Part shown: positions 1 through 9,883 of the stretch, in pieces | Layout: each line of letters opens with the position of its first letter | How positions within the stretch are numbered: the stretch's first letter is position 1 | Assembly (NCBI GenBank): GCA_001603505.1 | Contig: LUZC01000042.1 | Location: 1-64,000 of the forward strand | Origin: Bacteroidales bacterium Bact_11 | GTDB lineage: Bacteria; Bacteroidota; Bacteroidia; Bacteroidales; UBA932 | Direction of reading: 5' to 3' | Length of the DNA: 64,000 nucleotides | Notes under the pieces: generated by a model | The model's database searches: none | The model's input: the letters and a program-made list of their open reading frames with translations, nothing else | Told to the model about the DNA's origin: nothing | Program-made: the position numbers and the translations under genes

Positions 1-470
1 GAGTGTTTCGTGCCGAATTGCGGGATTTCCAGGCACAAGTCGGATGCATCTACGACGTCCTGGGCTACGCCCCTCACCTCGTTGCCAAATACCAGCGCAT
101 AGCGCTTTCCGGGATCAGGCTGGAAATCCTGGAGCATTGTCGCCCCTTCGGCCTGCTCCACGCTTACAATGACGTATCCATCCTCGCGAAGATTGCGCAC
201 GGCCTCGATCGCCGAATCGAAATGCTCCCAATCCACGCTGAATTCTGCGCCCAGCGCGGCTTTGTGAATCTCCGGTGTCGGCGGCACAGCGGTGATTCCG
301 CACAGACAGATTTTTTCCAGGCGGAACGCATCGCACGTACGAAAGGCCGAACCGATGTTGTGCTGACTGCGGACATTGTCGAGCACGAGGATCAGCGGCG
401 CTTTCTTCGCTTTTTTGTAGGCATCTACGCCCATCCGCCCCAATTCTGAATTCTGTAGCTTTCTGAACAT
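1..470 (-). CDS. TrmH/SpoU-family RNA 2'-O-methyltransferase (3' end truncated by window edge)
   Basis: Manual reverse-strand translation [49 protein letters not shown]...[12 protein letters not shown]...[12 protein letters not shown] contains the SpoU motifs (NVRSxxNIGSxFRT, FGNEVRGV, EIPxFGTKHS). Frame is not in the supplied ORF track. Confidence 0.9.
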   Translation of the reverse strand, partial: MFRKLQNSELGRMGVDAYKKAKKAPLILVLDNVRSQHNIGSAFRTCDAFRLEKICLCGITAVPPTPEIHKAALGAEFSVDWEHFDSAIEAVRNLREDGYVIVSVEQAEGATMLQDFQPDPGKRYALVFGNEVRGVAQDVVDASDLCLEIPQFGTKH

Positions 471-540
471 GTTTTTTTGTGGAATTGAGGCCGTAAATAT
501 AGGAAATTGTTTTATCTTTGTAGGACAATACGATTTTCTT

Positions 541-1821
541 ATGAAACAAGACGTCCAAATATCCGACTTGATCCGCAAAGAAGAAGAGCGCCAGAGCGAA
601 GGCATCGAACTTATTGCTTCCGAAAATTTCGTGAGCAAGCAAGTGCTTGAGGCTCTCGGCAGCGTTTGCACCAACAAATACGCCGAGGGTTACCCGGGCG
701 CCCGCTACTATGGCGGTTGCGAGATTGTCGACCAGATTGAGCAGCTGGCCATCGACCGTCTCTGCAAACTCTTCGACGCTGAATATGCCAATGTGCAGCC
801 CCACTCCGGAGCACAGGCCAACATGGCGGTGTTCTTTACTTGCCTCCAGCCGGGCGATACCTTCATGGGCCTCGATTTGGCGCACGGTGGTCACCTGACG
901 CATGGTTCTCCGGTCAACATGTCGGGCAAAATGTACCACGCCATCGGCTATCAGCTCAACCAGGAAACCGGACTGGTGGATTACGACGATATGGAGCGCA
1001 AGGCGCGTGAATACAAGCCGAAGCTCATCATCGGTGGCGCATCCGCTTATTCCCGTGAGTGGGATTGGGAACGCATGCGTGCCATTGCCGACGAAATCGG
1101 AGCCATTTTTATGGTGGATATGGCACACCCTGCCGGCCTGATCGCTGCAGGCCTGCTGAAAAACCCCGTGAAATACGCGCACATCGTGACATCTACTACC
1201 CACAAGACGCTTCGTGGCCCGCGTGGTGGTGTCATCCTCATGGGCAAGGATTTCGACAATCCGTGGGGAATCACCACGCCGAAGGGCGAAATCAAGAAGA
1301 TGAGCGCGATGATCAACTCGGCGGTATTCCCGGGCATCCAAGGTGGTCCGCTCGAGCACTGCATCGCCGCCAAGGCCGTCTCGTTCTACGAGGCGCTGCA
1401 GCCCGAATTCCGCGACTACCAGATTCAGGTGCAGAAGAATGCCAAAGCGCTGGCCGAGGCTTTCATCAATAAGGGCTACTACATCGTTTCGGGCGGTACC
1501 GACAACCATCTGATGTTGATTGACCTTCGTCCGAAGTTCCCAGACCTGACGGGCAAGGTTGCCGAAAAGGCGCTCGTACGCGCCGGCATCACCGTCAACA
1601 AGAATATGGTGCCGTTTGACAGTCGCAGCGCTTTTCAGACCTCCGGCCTCCGCGTCGGAACGCCTGCCATCACTTCACGCGGTCTTGTCGAAAAAGACAT
1701 GCCCGGCATTGTCGAACTGATCGACAAGGTGCTCTGCAATGTTGAGAACGACCAGATCATCGAGGAGGTCCGCCAGCAGGTGAAGATGAAGATGAACGGC
1801 CTGCCGCTCAACCGCTGGTAG
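541..1821 (+). CDS. glyA: Serine hydroxymethyltransferase
   Basis: [30 protein letters not shown]...[12 protein letters not shown] (PLP-Lys motif). The ATG at 541 is preferred over the extended ORF start at 469. Confidence 0.97.
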   Translation: MKQDVQISDLIRKEEERQSEGIELIASENFVSKQVLEALGSVCTNKYAEGYPGARYYGGCEIVDQIEQLAIDRLCKLFDAEYANVQPHSGAQANMAVFFTCLQPGDTFMGLDLAHGGHLTHGSPVNMSGKMYHAIGYQLNQETGLVDYDDMERKAREYKPKLIIGGASAYSREWDWERMRAIADEIGAIFMVDMAHPAGLIAAGLLKNPVKYAHIVTSTTHKTLRGPRGGVILMGKDFDNPWGITTPKGEIKKMSAMINSAVFPGIQGGPLEHCIAAKAVSFYEALQPEFRDYQIQVQKNAKALAEAFINKGYYIVSGGTDNHLMLIDLRPKFPDLTGKVAEKALVRAGITVNKNMVPFDSRSAFQTSGLRVGTPAITSRGLVEKDMPGIVELIDKVLCNVENDQIIEEVRQQVKMKMNGLPLNRW

Positions 1822-1825
1822 CGCA

Positions 1826-1858
1826 TGACACGGGTGTTCGAGTCACCTCTTCCCGACA
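1826..1858 (+). other. tRNA 3'-half-like relic (T-arm plus acceptor 3' strand)
   Basis: GGGTG-TTCGAGT-CACCT forms a 5-bp T-stem with a canonical 7-nt T-loop, followed by CTTCCCG-A-CA resembling an acceptor 3' strand. No full cloverleaf upstream, which is glyA coding sequence. Confidence 0.5.
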
Positions 1859-1860
1859 TA

Positions 1861-1893
1861 AAAAGACCCTCGGCGATCGCCGAGGGTCTTTTT
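1861..1893 (+). terminator. Rho-independent terminator (glyA; possibly bidirectional)
   Basis: aaaaGACCCTCGGCGATCGCCGAGGGTCttttttg: long perfect palindrome followed by a T-run. Confidence 0.85.
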
Positions 1894-1907
1894 TGTCGGA
1901 AGCAGAA

Positions 1908-2921
1908 TCAGAAGTCGAGGTCGGGGTTGTTGTAGTCGTAGCCGTTTAGGACCATACCGTCTCCGCTGTAGTTGATGGTGCGCTGGGGCTTACCCTTGGT
2001 ATTGTAGGTCGTGCAGCTATGTTCTCCGATCTGTTCGGGCGGCAGGGCTCGGATGCGCTCGATTTCCTTGCTGAATACCTCTTCTGCCGCATAGCGGATC
2101 TGGCGTTCGGTGGTGGTCGGCGGACGGTGTTTGTAACCGCCATCTCGGTCGAGGTAGTCGAGGAGTTCAAAACGGCTGCCGTCGGCAAATTCGAGGATTG
2201 CGATCCAGCGGGGGCGGGACGTGTCTTCTTCCGAAAGCTTTTCGCCACAGTACGAGCAGGCGTGAATCCAACGCATGTCGTCGGCCAGTTTTTCCAGCAA
2301 CTTCTCGTCGCCGCAGTAGTAGTTCCACCCTTCGATCGATCCGAGGGTGCGGAAATACACGGCATTGTGGTCTTCGTCTTTCTTGAACCAGAAGACTTCG
2401 GTACCTTCGTTGCCGTGAAGCTCATAGCGGAACGAGACCAAAGCGGCATCGTCGGCCGGAGTCCTGTTGCGCCAGGGGGCGAAGAGATCCTCCACTTTCT
2501 GGAAAGCTTCGTCGGCGCCTTTGGGCATGGCTTCGTAGCCGCCGCTGCTCACGTGTTTTCCATTGGAAAAACGCAGCGAAAGATCCCAGGTATCGCCGTC
2601 TTTCACGTCGAATCTCGGCTTATAACGCTCTTTGTAGCGGTCCATCCTGTATTCTTTGACGATGGCTTCAAGCGAATCCATCAAGGCAGCGTCCGTCACG
2701 AAGATGCGGTCGCGGTCGTCACCCAGTTCGATGGTAATGCGTACCTGATCGGCGCTCAGGCGTTCAGCCCGGTAGCCCCGGTTGGTATAGCCGCGCCAGC
2801 CGTGCGTGGCCGTGTAATAGAAGGAATCGAGATGTACCGATCCGTCGAGGATGTCGGGCGACTGGCACCCGAAGAAAGATAACATGGACATCAGGAGGAT
2901 AAGTTTCGTCACGGAATTCAT
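1908..2921 (-). CDS. Uncharacterised lipoprotein, paralog of the 2927-3829 gene
   Basis: Lipobox MNSVTKLILLMSMLSFFGC; shares ATHGWRGYTNRGYRAERL, EYRMDR and EEDTSRPRWI motifs with its neighbour. Confidence 0.75.
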   Translation of the reverse strand: MNSVTKLILLMSMLSFFGCQSPDILDGSVHLDSFYYTATHGWRGYTNRGYRAERLSADQVRITIELGDDRDRIFVTDAALMDSLEAIVKEYRMDRYKERYKPRFDVKDGDTWDLSLRFSNGKHVSSGGYEAMPKGADEAFQKVEDLFAPWRNRTPADDAALVSFRYELHGNEGTEVFWFKKDEDHNAVYFRTLGSIEGWNYYCGDEKLLEKLADDMRWIHACSYCGEKLSEEDTSRPRWIAILEFADGSRFELLDYLDRDGGYKHRPPTTTERQIRYAAEEVFSKEIERIRALPPEQIGEHSCTTYNTKGKPQRTINYSGDGMVLNGYDYNNPDLDF

Positions 2922-2926
2922 AGTTA

Positions 2927-3829
2927 TTATTGAGCGTCGCGTTCTTCAATGCGGCGGACCTGCAGGCTGAAACAACGTTCCGTCTCGTTGCGGAGATCCA
3001 TTTCTGAAATGGAGGGAACACCGTATCGCCAATTGTCGCCGGTAGAGCGGTCGAAATAGTCCATTGTCTCGATCTTCTGCCCGTTCTCGTATTCAGTCAG
3101 CAGAATCCAGCGTGGACGGGAAGTGTCTTCTTCGGCCGGGTTTTCTCCTGTGTAGGAGCCCATATGACTCCATCGGATGGTATTGGCAAGCATTTTCGCC
3201 AAGTCTTCGTCGCCGGCGTCACTGACAAAGGGTTTGTCGGCACCCAGAGGGCGGGAGGAAATCGTATAGATAGCGTCCTTCTTCCGGAAAGAGAATGCCT
3301 CGCTGCCTTCCTCGCAGCACATTTCGTAGCGGAACGAGATCAGGGCGATCTCTTCCGCCGGCTCCTGATCGAGCCAGCGGGAGAGAAGGCCTTCCACTTT
3401 TCCTATCGCTGCGGCGCCTTTTCCCGGGGGATACGCCATGTATCCGCCGCAGGAGGAATAGGTCCCGTCCGAAAAGTTGATCTCCATCGACCAGGAATCC
3501 CCGTCCATGATTTCCATCTTGGGCTGGTAATACCCGCTGAAGCGGTCCATCCGGTATTCCCGGACCAGCGCGTCCAGCGTATCCATCAGTGAACCGTCGG
3601 TTTCAAACACGCGGTCGCGGTCGTTGCCCACTTCCACGGTGATGCGGGATGCGCCGTTCGGCAGCCGTTCGGCCTTATAGCCGATGTTGCTGTAGGCGTG
3701 GTATCCGTGCGTGGCGCTGAAATGGATGGATGCCAGGGATGCGGGTGTTACGTGTCCGCATCCGAAAAAGGATAGCAGGGACATCAGCAGGAGAATGGAA
3801 ATCACTTTTTTCAAAGGAGGGAAGCGCAA
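2927..3829 (-). CDS. Uncharacterised lipoprotein, paralog of the 1908-2921 gene
   Basis: Lipobox LLLMSLLSFFGC; ATHGYHAYSNIGYKAERL, EYRMDR, EEDTSRPRWI. Confidence 0.75.
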   Translation of the reverse strand: MRFPPLKKVISILLLMSLLSFFGCGHVTPASLASIHFSATHGYHAYSNIGYKAERLPNGASRITVEVGNDRDRVFETDGSLMDTLDALVREYRMDRFSGYYQPKMEIMDGDSWSMEINFSDGTYSSCGGYMAYPPGKGAAAIGKVEGLLSRWLDQEPAEEIALISFRYEMCCEEGSEAFSFRKKDAIYTISSRPLGADKPFVSDAGDEDLAKMLANTIRWSHMGSYTGENPAEEDTSRPRWILLTEYENGQKIETMDYFDRSTGDNWRYGVPSISEMDLRNETERCFSLQVRRIEERDAQ

Positions 3830-3832
3830 GGG

Positions 3833-6118
3833 TTATTTGTTTTCGCGATGCGGTTTGCCGTCACGGCCTCCTTCGCGGCGCAGGCCGCGGATGCCTCCTT
3901 CGCGGCGCCCGCCTTCCTTACCGTCCTTGCCTTCTCGGCGCAGACCGCGCGGACGGCGTTCCGGCTCCACGTATCCTTCCGGCTTGGGCTGCAGGGCGCG
4001 CATCGAGAGGCGCATCTTGCCGGCCTTCGGATCGTATTCAAGCAGCTTGACATCGACTTCGTCGCCGACGGCCAGGACATCTTCGACCTTCTCGGTCTTG
4101 GTCCAGGCGATTTCGGAGACGTGCAGCAGGCCTTCCTTGCCCGGCATGATCTCGATGAACGCGCCGAACTCGAGGATGGAGACCACTTTTCCGTGGTACA
4201 CCTGGCCGACCTCGGGAACCGCGCAGATGCCCTTGATCCAGTCGAGGGCCTTCTGCATGTTCTCAGCATTATCGGAAGCGATGTCCACCACGCCTTCGGT
4301 GAGGTTGGTGCCCGGAATCGGCTCTTCGTCGATGTTGATGACGGTGCCGGTTTCCTTCTGGATCTTCTGGATGGTCTCGCCACCCTTGCCGATGACGGCG
4401 CCGATGAATTCGGCGGCGATGCGGATCTGGACGATGCGAGGCACGAACGGCTTATAGTCGGCACGCGGCTCGGGAATCACCTTGAGCATTTCGCCCATGA
4501 TGTGCATGCGGCCCTGGCGCGCCTGCTCCAGTGCTTTCTCCAGCACGTCGTAGCTCAGGCCGTCGACCTTGATGTCCATCTGGGTGGCGGTGATGCCGTC
4601 GGCGGTACCGGTGACCTTGAAGTCCATGTCGCCGAGATGATCCTCGTCGCCAAGGATGTCGGTCAGGATGGCGTAGCGGTCGTTCGGGCGCTCGGCGTCG
4701 GTGATCAGGCCCATGGCCACACCGGCGACCGGCTTGCGGATCTTCACGCCGGCGTCCATCAGAGCGAGGCAGCCGCCACAGACCGAAGCCATCGACGACG
4801 AACCGTTCGATTCGAGGATATCGGAAACCACGCGCACGGCGTAGGGATTCTCAGGAGCGAGGGGCATGACGGCCTTGAGGGCGCGCATGGCGAGGTTGCC
4901 GTGGCCGATTTCGCGGCGGCCGGTGGCGCGCTGCGGTTTGGCTTCGCCCGTGGCGAACGGCGGGAAGTTGTAGTGGAGTACGAACTGCTGGTCTTCCTGG
5001 ATGAGGACTTCGTCCTGCTCTTTCATGTCGAGCTTGGTGCCGAGGGTCACGCTGGCGAGCGACTGGGTTTCGCCGCGGGTGAAGATAGCGCTGCCGTGGG
5101 CGCAGGGCAGGTAGTCGACCTCGCACCAGATGGGGCGCACTTCGGCGGTGCTGCGGCCGTCGAGACGGCGGCCTTCGTCGAGGATAAGGTTGCGCATGGC
5201 TTCCTTCTCCACGTCGTGGTAGTAGCGCTCCACGAGCGGCGTTTTCTCTTCGAGTTCTTCTTCGGGAATCGTGGCGAGGAAGTCGGCCTTGATGGCTTCG
5301 AACGCGTCGGCACGCTCATGCTTCGGCAGGGCGGCCTTAGCGGTCTCGTAGCAACGCTGGTAGCAGGCGGCATGAACGGCTTTCTGCAGATCCTCATCTT
5401 CCACATCGTGCGGATAGTCGCGCTTGTTTACATCGGTGCCGAGTTCCTTCATGATCTCTTTCTGGATGCGGCAGTGGCGCTTGATTTCTTCGTGGGCGAA
5501 CTTGATTGCCTCGAGCATGTCGTGCTCGGATACTTCCTTCATTTCACCCTCGACCATCATGATGTTCTCTTCGGTGGCGGCGACCATCAGTTCGAGGTCG
5601 GCGCGTTCCATGGCCTTGAAACCGGGGTTGATGACGAATTGTCCGTCGATGCGGCACACGCGGACTTCGGAGATCGGGCCCTGGAAAGGCAGGTCGCTCG
5701 TGGCCAGGGCGGCGGAGGCGGCCAGGCCGGCGAGCGCGTCGGGCTGGATATCTTTTTCTGCTGAAATCAGCATGACGTTGACAAAGACTTCGAGGTGGAA
5801 GTCGGCGGGCCAGAGCGGACGGATGGGACGGTCCACCAGGCGGGAGATCAGAATCTCATAGTCGTCGGGCCGGCTTTCTCTCTTCAAAAAACCGCCAGGG
5901 AAACGGCCGGCGGCGTAATACTTCTCCCGGTAGTCGACTTGAAGCGGGAGAAAATCGGTTCCTTCTTTTACTTCTGTTGCAGCTGTTACGGTCGCCAGGA
6001 GCATCGTTCCTCCCATTTTCACGACCGCCGAGCCGTCAGCCTGCTTGGCAAGCTTGCCGGTCTCGATTTCGATTGTCCGACCGTCGGACAATGCAATGGT
6101 TTTCTTGATAATGTTCAT
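3833..6118 (-). CDS. pnp: Polyribonucleotide nucleotidyltransferase (PNPase) with RG-rich C-terminal tail
   Basis: [29 protein letters not shown]...; KH ([19 protein letters not shown]) and S1 domains. Start at 6118 chosen over 6145. Confidence 0.97.
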   Translation of the reverse strand: MNIIKKTIALSDGRTIEIETGKLAKQADGSAVVKMGGTMLLATVTAATEVKEGTDFLPLQVDYREKYYAAGRFPGGFLKRESRPDDYEILISRLVDRPIRPLWPADFHLEVFVNVMLISAEKDIQPDALAGLAASAALATSDLPFQGPISEVRVCRIDGQFVINPGFKAMERADLELMVAATEENIMMVEGEMKEVSEHDMLEAIKFAHEEIKRHCRIQKEIMKELGTDVNKRDYPHDVEDEDLQKAVHAACYQRCYETAKAALPKHERADAFEAIKADFLATIPEEELEEKTPLVERYYHDVEKEAMRNLILDEGRRLDGRSTAEVRPIWCEVDYLPCAHGSAIFTRGETQSLASVTLGTKLDMKEQDEVLIQEDQQFVLHYNFPPFATGEAKPQRATGRREIGHGNLAMRALKAVMPLAPENPYAVRVVSDILESNGSSSMASVCGGCLALMDAGVKIRKPVAGVAMGLITDAERPNDRYAILTDILGDEDHLGDMDFKVTGTADGITATQMDIKVDGLSYDVLEKALEQARQGRMHIMGEMLKVIPEPRADYKPFVPRIVQIRIAAEFIGAVIGKGGETIQKIQKETGTVINIDEEPIPGTNLTEGVVDIASDNAENMQKALDWIKGICAVPEVGQVYHGKVVSILEFGAFIEIMPGKEGLLHVSEIAWTKTEKVEDVLAVGDEVDVKLLEYDPKAGKMRLSMRALQPKPEGYVEPERRPRGLRREGKDGKEGGRREGGIRGLRREGGRDGKPHRENK

Positions 6119-6145
6119 ATTTCGTCTTGTGTGTCTTCTATACAA

Positions 6146-6177
6146 AAAAGGCCGCTGTTTCCCGGCGGCCTTGATTC
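6146..6177 (-). terminator. Terminator/attenuator between rpsO and pnp
   Basis: Reverse complement AAGGCCGCcgggaaacaGCGGCCTTTTTTG: GC stem followed by a T-run on the minus strand. Confidence 0.7.
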
Positions 6178-6189
6178 GTTCCCTGGAGA

Positions 6190-6465
6190 TTATTTACGGA
6201 GGCCAAGGGCCTTCACGATCTCGCGGTATCTCTCAATATCCTTCTCTTTCAAATAATCGAGGAGCTGACGACGCTTGCCCACAAGGCGGAGAAGGGCACG
6301 CTGGGTGTTGTGGTCCTTCTTGTTGGCCTTGAGGTGTTCGGTCAGATGAGCGATACGGTAGGAAAACAAAGCAACCTGACTCTCTGGCGAGCCGGTGTCA
6401 ACATTAGACTTTCCGTATTTGCCGAAAATCTCTTGCTTCTTGTCTGCGTTCAAATACTCTGACAT
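6190..6465 (-). CDS. rpsO: 30S ribosomal protein S15
   Basis: [50 protein letters not shown] is diagnostic for S15. Confidence 0.98.
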   Translation of the reverse strand: MSEYLNADKKQEIFGKYGKSNVDTGSPESQVALFSYRIAHLTEHLKANKKDHNTQRALLRLVGKRRQLLDYLKEKDIERYREIVKALGLRK

Positions 6466-6535
6466 ATTGCAAAAAATTGATTAAGGGCTGCAAAGGTAAG
6501 GATTATTTTTAACTCTGCAACTTTTTCTTTTGCAA

Positions 6536-6808
6536 TTATTTTGCAAGCGCGCTCAGGCGTTCGCACAGCTGGTCGAGGCCTGAGAGGAGCTCGGCGCCGA
6601 CCTGGTTGTACCACATGCGGGGCTTCACGTCGGGAGCCGGATGGTTCACCTTTTCGAAGAGGTTGTCGGCCAGGTCGCTGGCTTCGTTGATGAGTTTTTC
6701 CGTCTGGGCGAGGTCCTTTTCAGGGTGCAGCATGGCGAACATGAGGCAGTCTTCCACGAAGTCGCCGATCAGGAATTCGATATCCTTCTTGATATCACGA
6801 AGATTCAT
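6536..6808 (-). CDS. Small conserved hypothetical protein (90 aa)
   Basis: Intact ORF MNLRDIKKDIEFLIGDFVEDCLMF...; codon usage matches neighbours. Confidence 0.7.
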   Translation of the reverse strand: MNLRDIKKDIEFLIGDFVEDCLMFAMLHPEKDLAQTEKLINEASDLADNLFEKVNHPAPDVKPRMWYNQVGAELLSGLDQLCERLSALAK

Positions 6809-6898
6809 ACGTGTGATGTTTTAAATGATTCGGGTGCAAAGATAGTAAAATATCAAGAAGATTTTGGCTATTTTTGCATAAACAAAAAACCACTGTCT

Positions 6899-7414
6899 AT
6901 GAAAAGAGTATTTACTACCGCCATCCTTCTCCTTGCGGCCGCTTCCCTTTTTGCGGCGAAGCCTTTGAAAGTGAGCAAGGGCAGTCTCGACGTACTCCGT
7001 CAGGATGCGACTGCGACCTGGACCATCGACCTGTCGCAGGCAACCTTTGAAAAAGACCAGTCGTTCGAAGCATCGTACGAGGGCGATTTCCAGGCCCTTG
7101 TCCAAAGCATCAACGATACCTTCTTCGAATCCTTCAACAAGTTCAGCAAGGGCCTCAAGCTGGTCAAGGAGGAACCCGCACCGTACAAGCTGGTGTTCAA
7201 GGTGAAAGACTTCGAACGCAAACAGGGTCCGGGCATGTGGGGCAGCATGTTTATCCGGGTGACCGGCGTCATCGACATCGAAGACTGCGCCAGTGGTGAA
7301 ACCGTCTGTGAACTGGAGGTAAACGGCGTCAAGGGCGATACAGATTTCGTCGAGGCCGACCGTTATCCCAAAACCATGGACTGGCTCTGCCGCGACATCT
7401 TCAAGATGAAATAA
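6899..7414 (+). CDS. Secreted hypothetical protein
   Basis: Signal peptide MKRVFTTAILLLAAASLFAA; ATG at 6899 preferred over the ORF start at 6641. Confidence 0.75.
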   Translation: MKRVFTTAILLLAAASLFAAKPLKVSKGSLDVLRQDATATWTIDLSQATFEKDQSFEASYEGDFQALVQSINDTFFESFNKFSKGLKLVKEEPAPYKLVFKVKDFERKQGPGMWGSMFIRVTGVIDIEDCASGETVCELEVNGVKGDTDFVEADRYPKTMDWLCRDIFKMK

Positions 7415-7419
7415 CAATT

Positions 7420-7504
7420 CCGTCCACGTTTACGCCATGAAACGTGGACGGAAGAAAGAATTCTGAGGTCCCGTCCACGAGATTGCCTTATTTCGTGGAC
7501 GGGG
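7420..7504. repeat. Two consecutive hairpins sharing the same stem (CCGTCCACG...CGTGGACGG)
   Basis: 7420-7451 ccgtccacgtt-10 nt-aacgtggacgg and 7470-7503 cccgtccacga-12 nt-tcgtggacggg, between convergent genes. Confidence 0.85.
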
Positions 7505-7511
7505 CTCTTTT

Positions 7512-8681
7512 CTAGATGGTGATGATGCCCGGTTTCTTGGTCAGGCCGAGGCCGGGTTTGTCTTCGAGGGTGATGCGGCCGTCGACGAGCTTCATGCCGT
7601 CGAAGCAGTCGTTGCCCAGCAGGTAGTTGCCGTCGAGGTCGGCCCAGATGACCTTCGGAGAGATCTGGGCGGCGGCGGAGATGGCCACCGAGGTCTCGGT
7701 CATGCAGCCTACCATCAGCTTCATGTGGAGCTGCTCGGCCATGGTGATCATCTGGCGGGCTTCCCAAAGGCCCGTGCACTTCATCAGCTTGATGTTGATG
7801 CCGTCGAAGGCGCCTTTCAGCTTCGGAATGTCGTAGATGCGCTGGCAGCTTTCGTCGGCCATGACGGGCAGCGGGCTGCGCTCGGTGATCCAGGCCGTCT
7901 CGTCGAGACAGAGTTTGCTCATCGGCTGCTCGATCATCTCCACGCCGCGTTCGGCGAGCCAGTAGATCATGTCGAGGGCATAGGACTTGTCTTTCCAGCC
8001 CTGGTTGGCGTCGATCACGATGGGGCGGTTGTCGCGGGCGCGGATCAGGTTGATCATGCGCTTGTCTTCGGCCTCGCTCATGCCGAGCTTCACCTTGATG
8101 ATCTTGTTCCAGGATGCTTCGGTGATCTTGGTATTTACCATATCGTCGCTGGCGTCGTAGCCGATGGTATAGCAGGTGTACGGCGCGTCCTTCGGGTTGA
8201 AGCCCCAGATCTTCCACCATGGCTGTCCGAAGATGTTGCCCACGAGGTCGTGCAGGGCGATGTCGATAGAGGCCTTGGCGGCGGTGTTGTTGGTCGTCAG
8301 TTTGTCGACGGCGGCCATGATGGCCTCGATTTCGAACGGGTTGTCGAACTTCGGCAGCACGTTGTCGACCACCTTCTTGTAGAATTCGTGGCAGGAGGCC
8401 TGCGTTTCGCCGAGGTACGGCGGCATGGCTGCCTCGCCGTAGCCTTCGTAGCCGTCCCAGGTGAGGCGGGTGATGACGATAGGAGTGGTGGTACGGGAGC
8501 TGCCCGAAATGGTGAAGGTGAACTTCATGATGCCCTGGAAGTCTTCCCAGGCCAGTTCCAGTTTCTTGCTGCCCGTTTTCTTCTTGGCGGAGCTTCTAGC
8601 GAATAGCTGGGAAGGATGCCAGAGTGCGGCGCCGGCCGTCAGCAGCCCGGCTGTCTTGAGGAATGTTCTGCGATCGCTCAT
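7512..8681 (-). CDS. Enolase-superfamily dipeptide epimerase (L-Ala-D/L-Glu epimerase-like), Tat-type signal
   Basis: MSDRRTFLKTAGLLTAGAAL twin-Arg leader; IKVKLG, VIDANQGW, MIEQP, VMADES, INIKLMKCTG motifs. Confidence 0.88.
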   Translation of the reverse strand: MSDRRTFLKTAGLLTAGAALWHPSQLFARSSAKKKTGSKKLELAWEDFQGIMKFTFTISGSSRTTTPIVITRLTWDGYEGYGEAAMPPYLGETQASCHEFYKKVVDNVLPKFDNPFEIEAIMAAVDKLTTNNTAAKASIDIALHDLVGNIFGQPWWKIWGFNPKDAPYTCYTIGYDASDDMVNTKITEASWNKIIKVKLGMSEAEDKRMINLIRARDNRPIVIDANQGWKDKSYALDMIYWLAERGVEMIEQPMSKLCLDETAWITERSPLPVMADESCQRIYDIPKLKGAFDGINIKLMKCTGLWEARQMITMAEQLHMKLMVGCMTETSVAISAAAQISPKVIWADLDGNYLLGNDCFDGMKLVDGRITLEDKPGLGLTKKPGIITI

Positions 8682-8686
8682 ATTAT

Positions 8687-9706
8687 CTAAAAATATACAT
8701 TACTATTTGTGATGGATACCACGCCCTTTCCGCAGTCCTGGTTGCCGATGATGCGGCAGGCCCGGATGACTTTGCGGCTGTAATAGTCGGGCTGGCCTTC
8801 AATCAGGGAGTTGATGCGGACCACCTGAGAGGAGTGGATGATCTTGCCGTCGCCCATGTAGATGGCCACGTGGGTGATCTTCTCGGGCTTGTCTTCCGTG
8901 GCTTCGCGGCCGAAGAACACCAGGTCGGCCGGCTGCAGGTTGTCGAGACCTTCCGATACGTCGATCGGCTCGCCCGTCTTGTACTGTTGAGAGGCGTTGC
9001 GTAGGAGCATGTAGCCATTGAGGAAGTATACGCTCTTGGCAAAGCCGCTGCAGTCCACGCCCTTGATGGATGTGCCGGCCCAGAGGTAGGGCACGCCCAC
9101 GAAGGTCCTGGCGGTTTCAAGGATGCGTGCGCGCGCCTGCTCGACCTGCGCCTCGGGCGCGTCGGCCGGGATGACGGCGGAGCGGCTGTCTACCCACTCG
9201 CGGAGATCCATGACGTCGGCGGTCGGCACGAAGGCTTTCTTGCCGTCGGGAAGTTTCACTTCCGTGTATTTGCCCGTCGTTCCCACATATTCCGCAATGT
9301 CGCCCCACACGCCGTCGCTCACGTGGTTCGCATCGGGCTTGGGGGCGTCGAGGAAGAATGTATAGTAGTTGGTGACGACCACCCTTTTGGCCGCTTTCCA
9401 GGCATCGAGCGTTTCCTGATCGGTCGGCACGATGGCCATCTCATTGACCCAGGCCTTGTAGCCGTCGGGGGTTTCGATATTGATCCAGTAGCCGTTTTCG
9501 CGGTAGTGCACCTTGACAGGCGTTCCCATCAAAGCCTGCGTACCGAGTTCGGCGGCATAGTCGGGTTTTTCGCGCATGTTGATGACCGAAAGGGCGGCAA
9601 AAGCCAGCCCGTTTTCGTCTTCCGGCTGCGGCTGCGGCGATTCGACCTGTTTTGCGCAAGAGAGGGCGAGCAGCGTGCAGAGGAGGTAGGTGAAAATGCG
9701 TTTCAT
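8687..9706 (-). CDS. NlpC/P60 (C40) peptidase lipoprotein with N-terminal SH3 domains
   Basis: MKRIFTYLLCTLLALSC lipobox; FVGVPYLWAGTSIKGVDCSGF (catalytic Cys) and THVAIYMGDGKIIHSS (catalytic His). Confidence 0.9.
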   Translation of the reverse strand: MKRIFTYLLCTLLALSCAKQVESPQPQPEDENGLAFAALSVINMREKPDYAAELGTQALMGTPVKVHYRENGYWINIETPDGYKAWVNEMAIVPTDQETLDAWKAAKRVVVTNYYTFFLDAPKPDANHVSDGVWGDIAEYVGTTGKYTEVKLPDGKKAFVPTADVMDLREWVDSRSAVIPADAPEAQVEQARARILETARTFVGVPYLWAGTSIKGVDCSGFAKSVYFLNGYMLLRNASQQYKTGEPIDVSEGLDNLQPADLVFFGREATEDKPEKITHVAIYMGDGKIIHSSQVVRINSLIEGQPDYYSRKVIRACRIIGNQDCGKGVVSITNSNVYF

Positions 9707-9755
9707 CGCGGGGAAAAGAGTCTTTACAATCAACAAATATACAAAAAAATTATCC

Positions 9756-9809
9756 CACATTCGCCACAAAACACGCACATTCGCCCCAAAAACACCCCTT
9801 TTCGCCACA
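9756..9809 (+). repeat. Short degenerate direct repeats (about 20-bp period) upstream of acpP
   Basis: CACATTCGCCACAAAACACG / CACATTCGCCCCAAAAACACC / CCTTTTCGCCACAC... Confidence 0.7.
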
Positions 9810-9883
9810 CTGCCCGCCCGGGGGAGTGTCACATTGCGAAGGGATGGTTACCTTTGCGGCGATAATAATTAAAATCTGAAAAA

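Noticed and set aside
115-1509. 464-aa minus-strand ORF
   Set aside because: Antisense to glyA and out of frame with the real TrmH gene; its composition (Arg/His/Val-rich) is typical of a shadow frame.
3848-5764. 638-aa plus-strand ORF
   Set aside because: Antisense to pnp, which has unmistakable PNPase motifs; open only because of GC-biased codon use.
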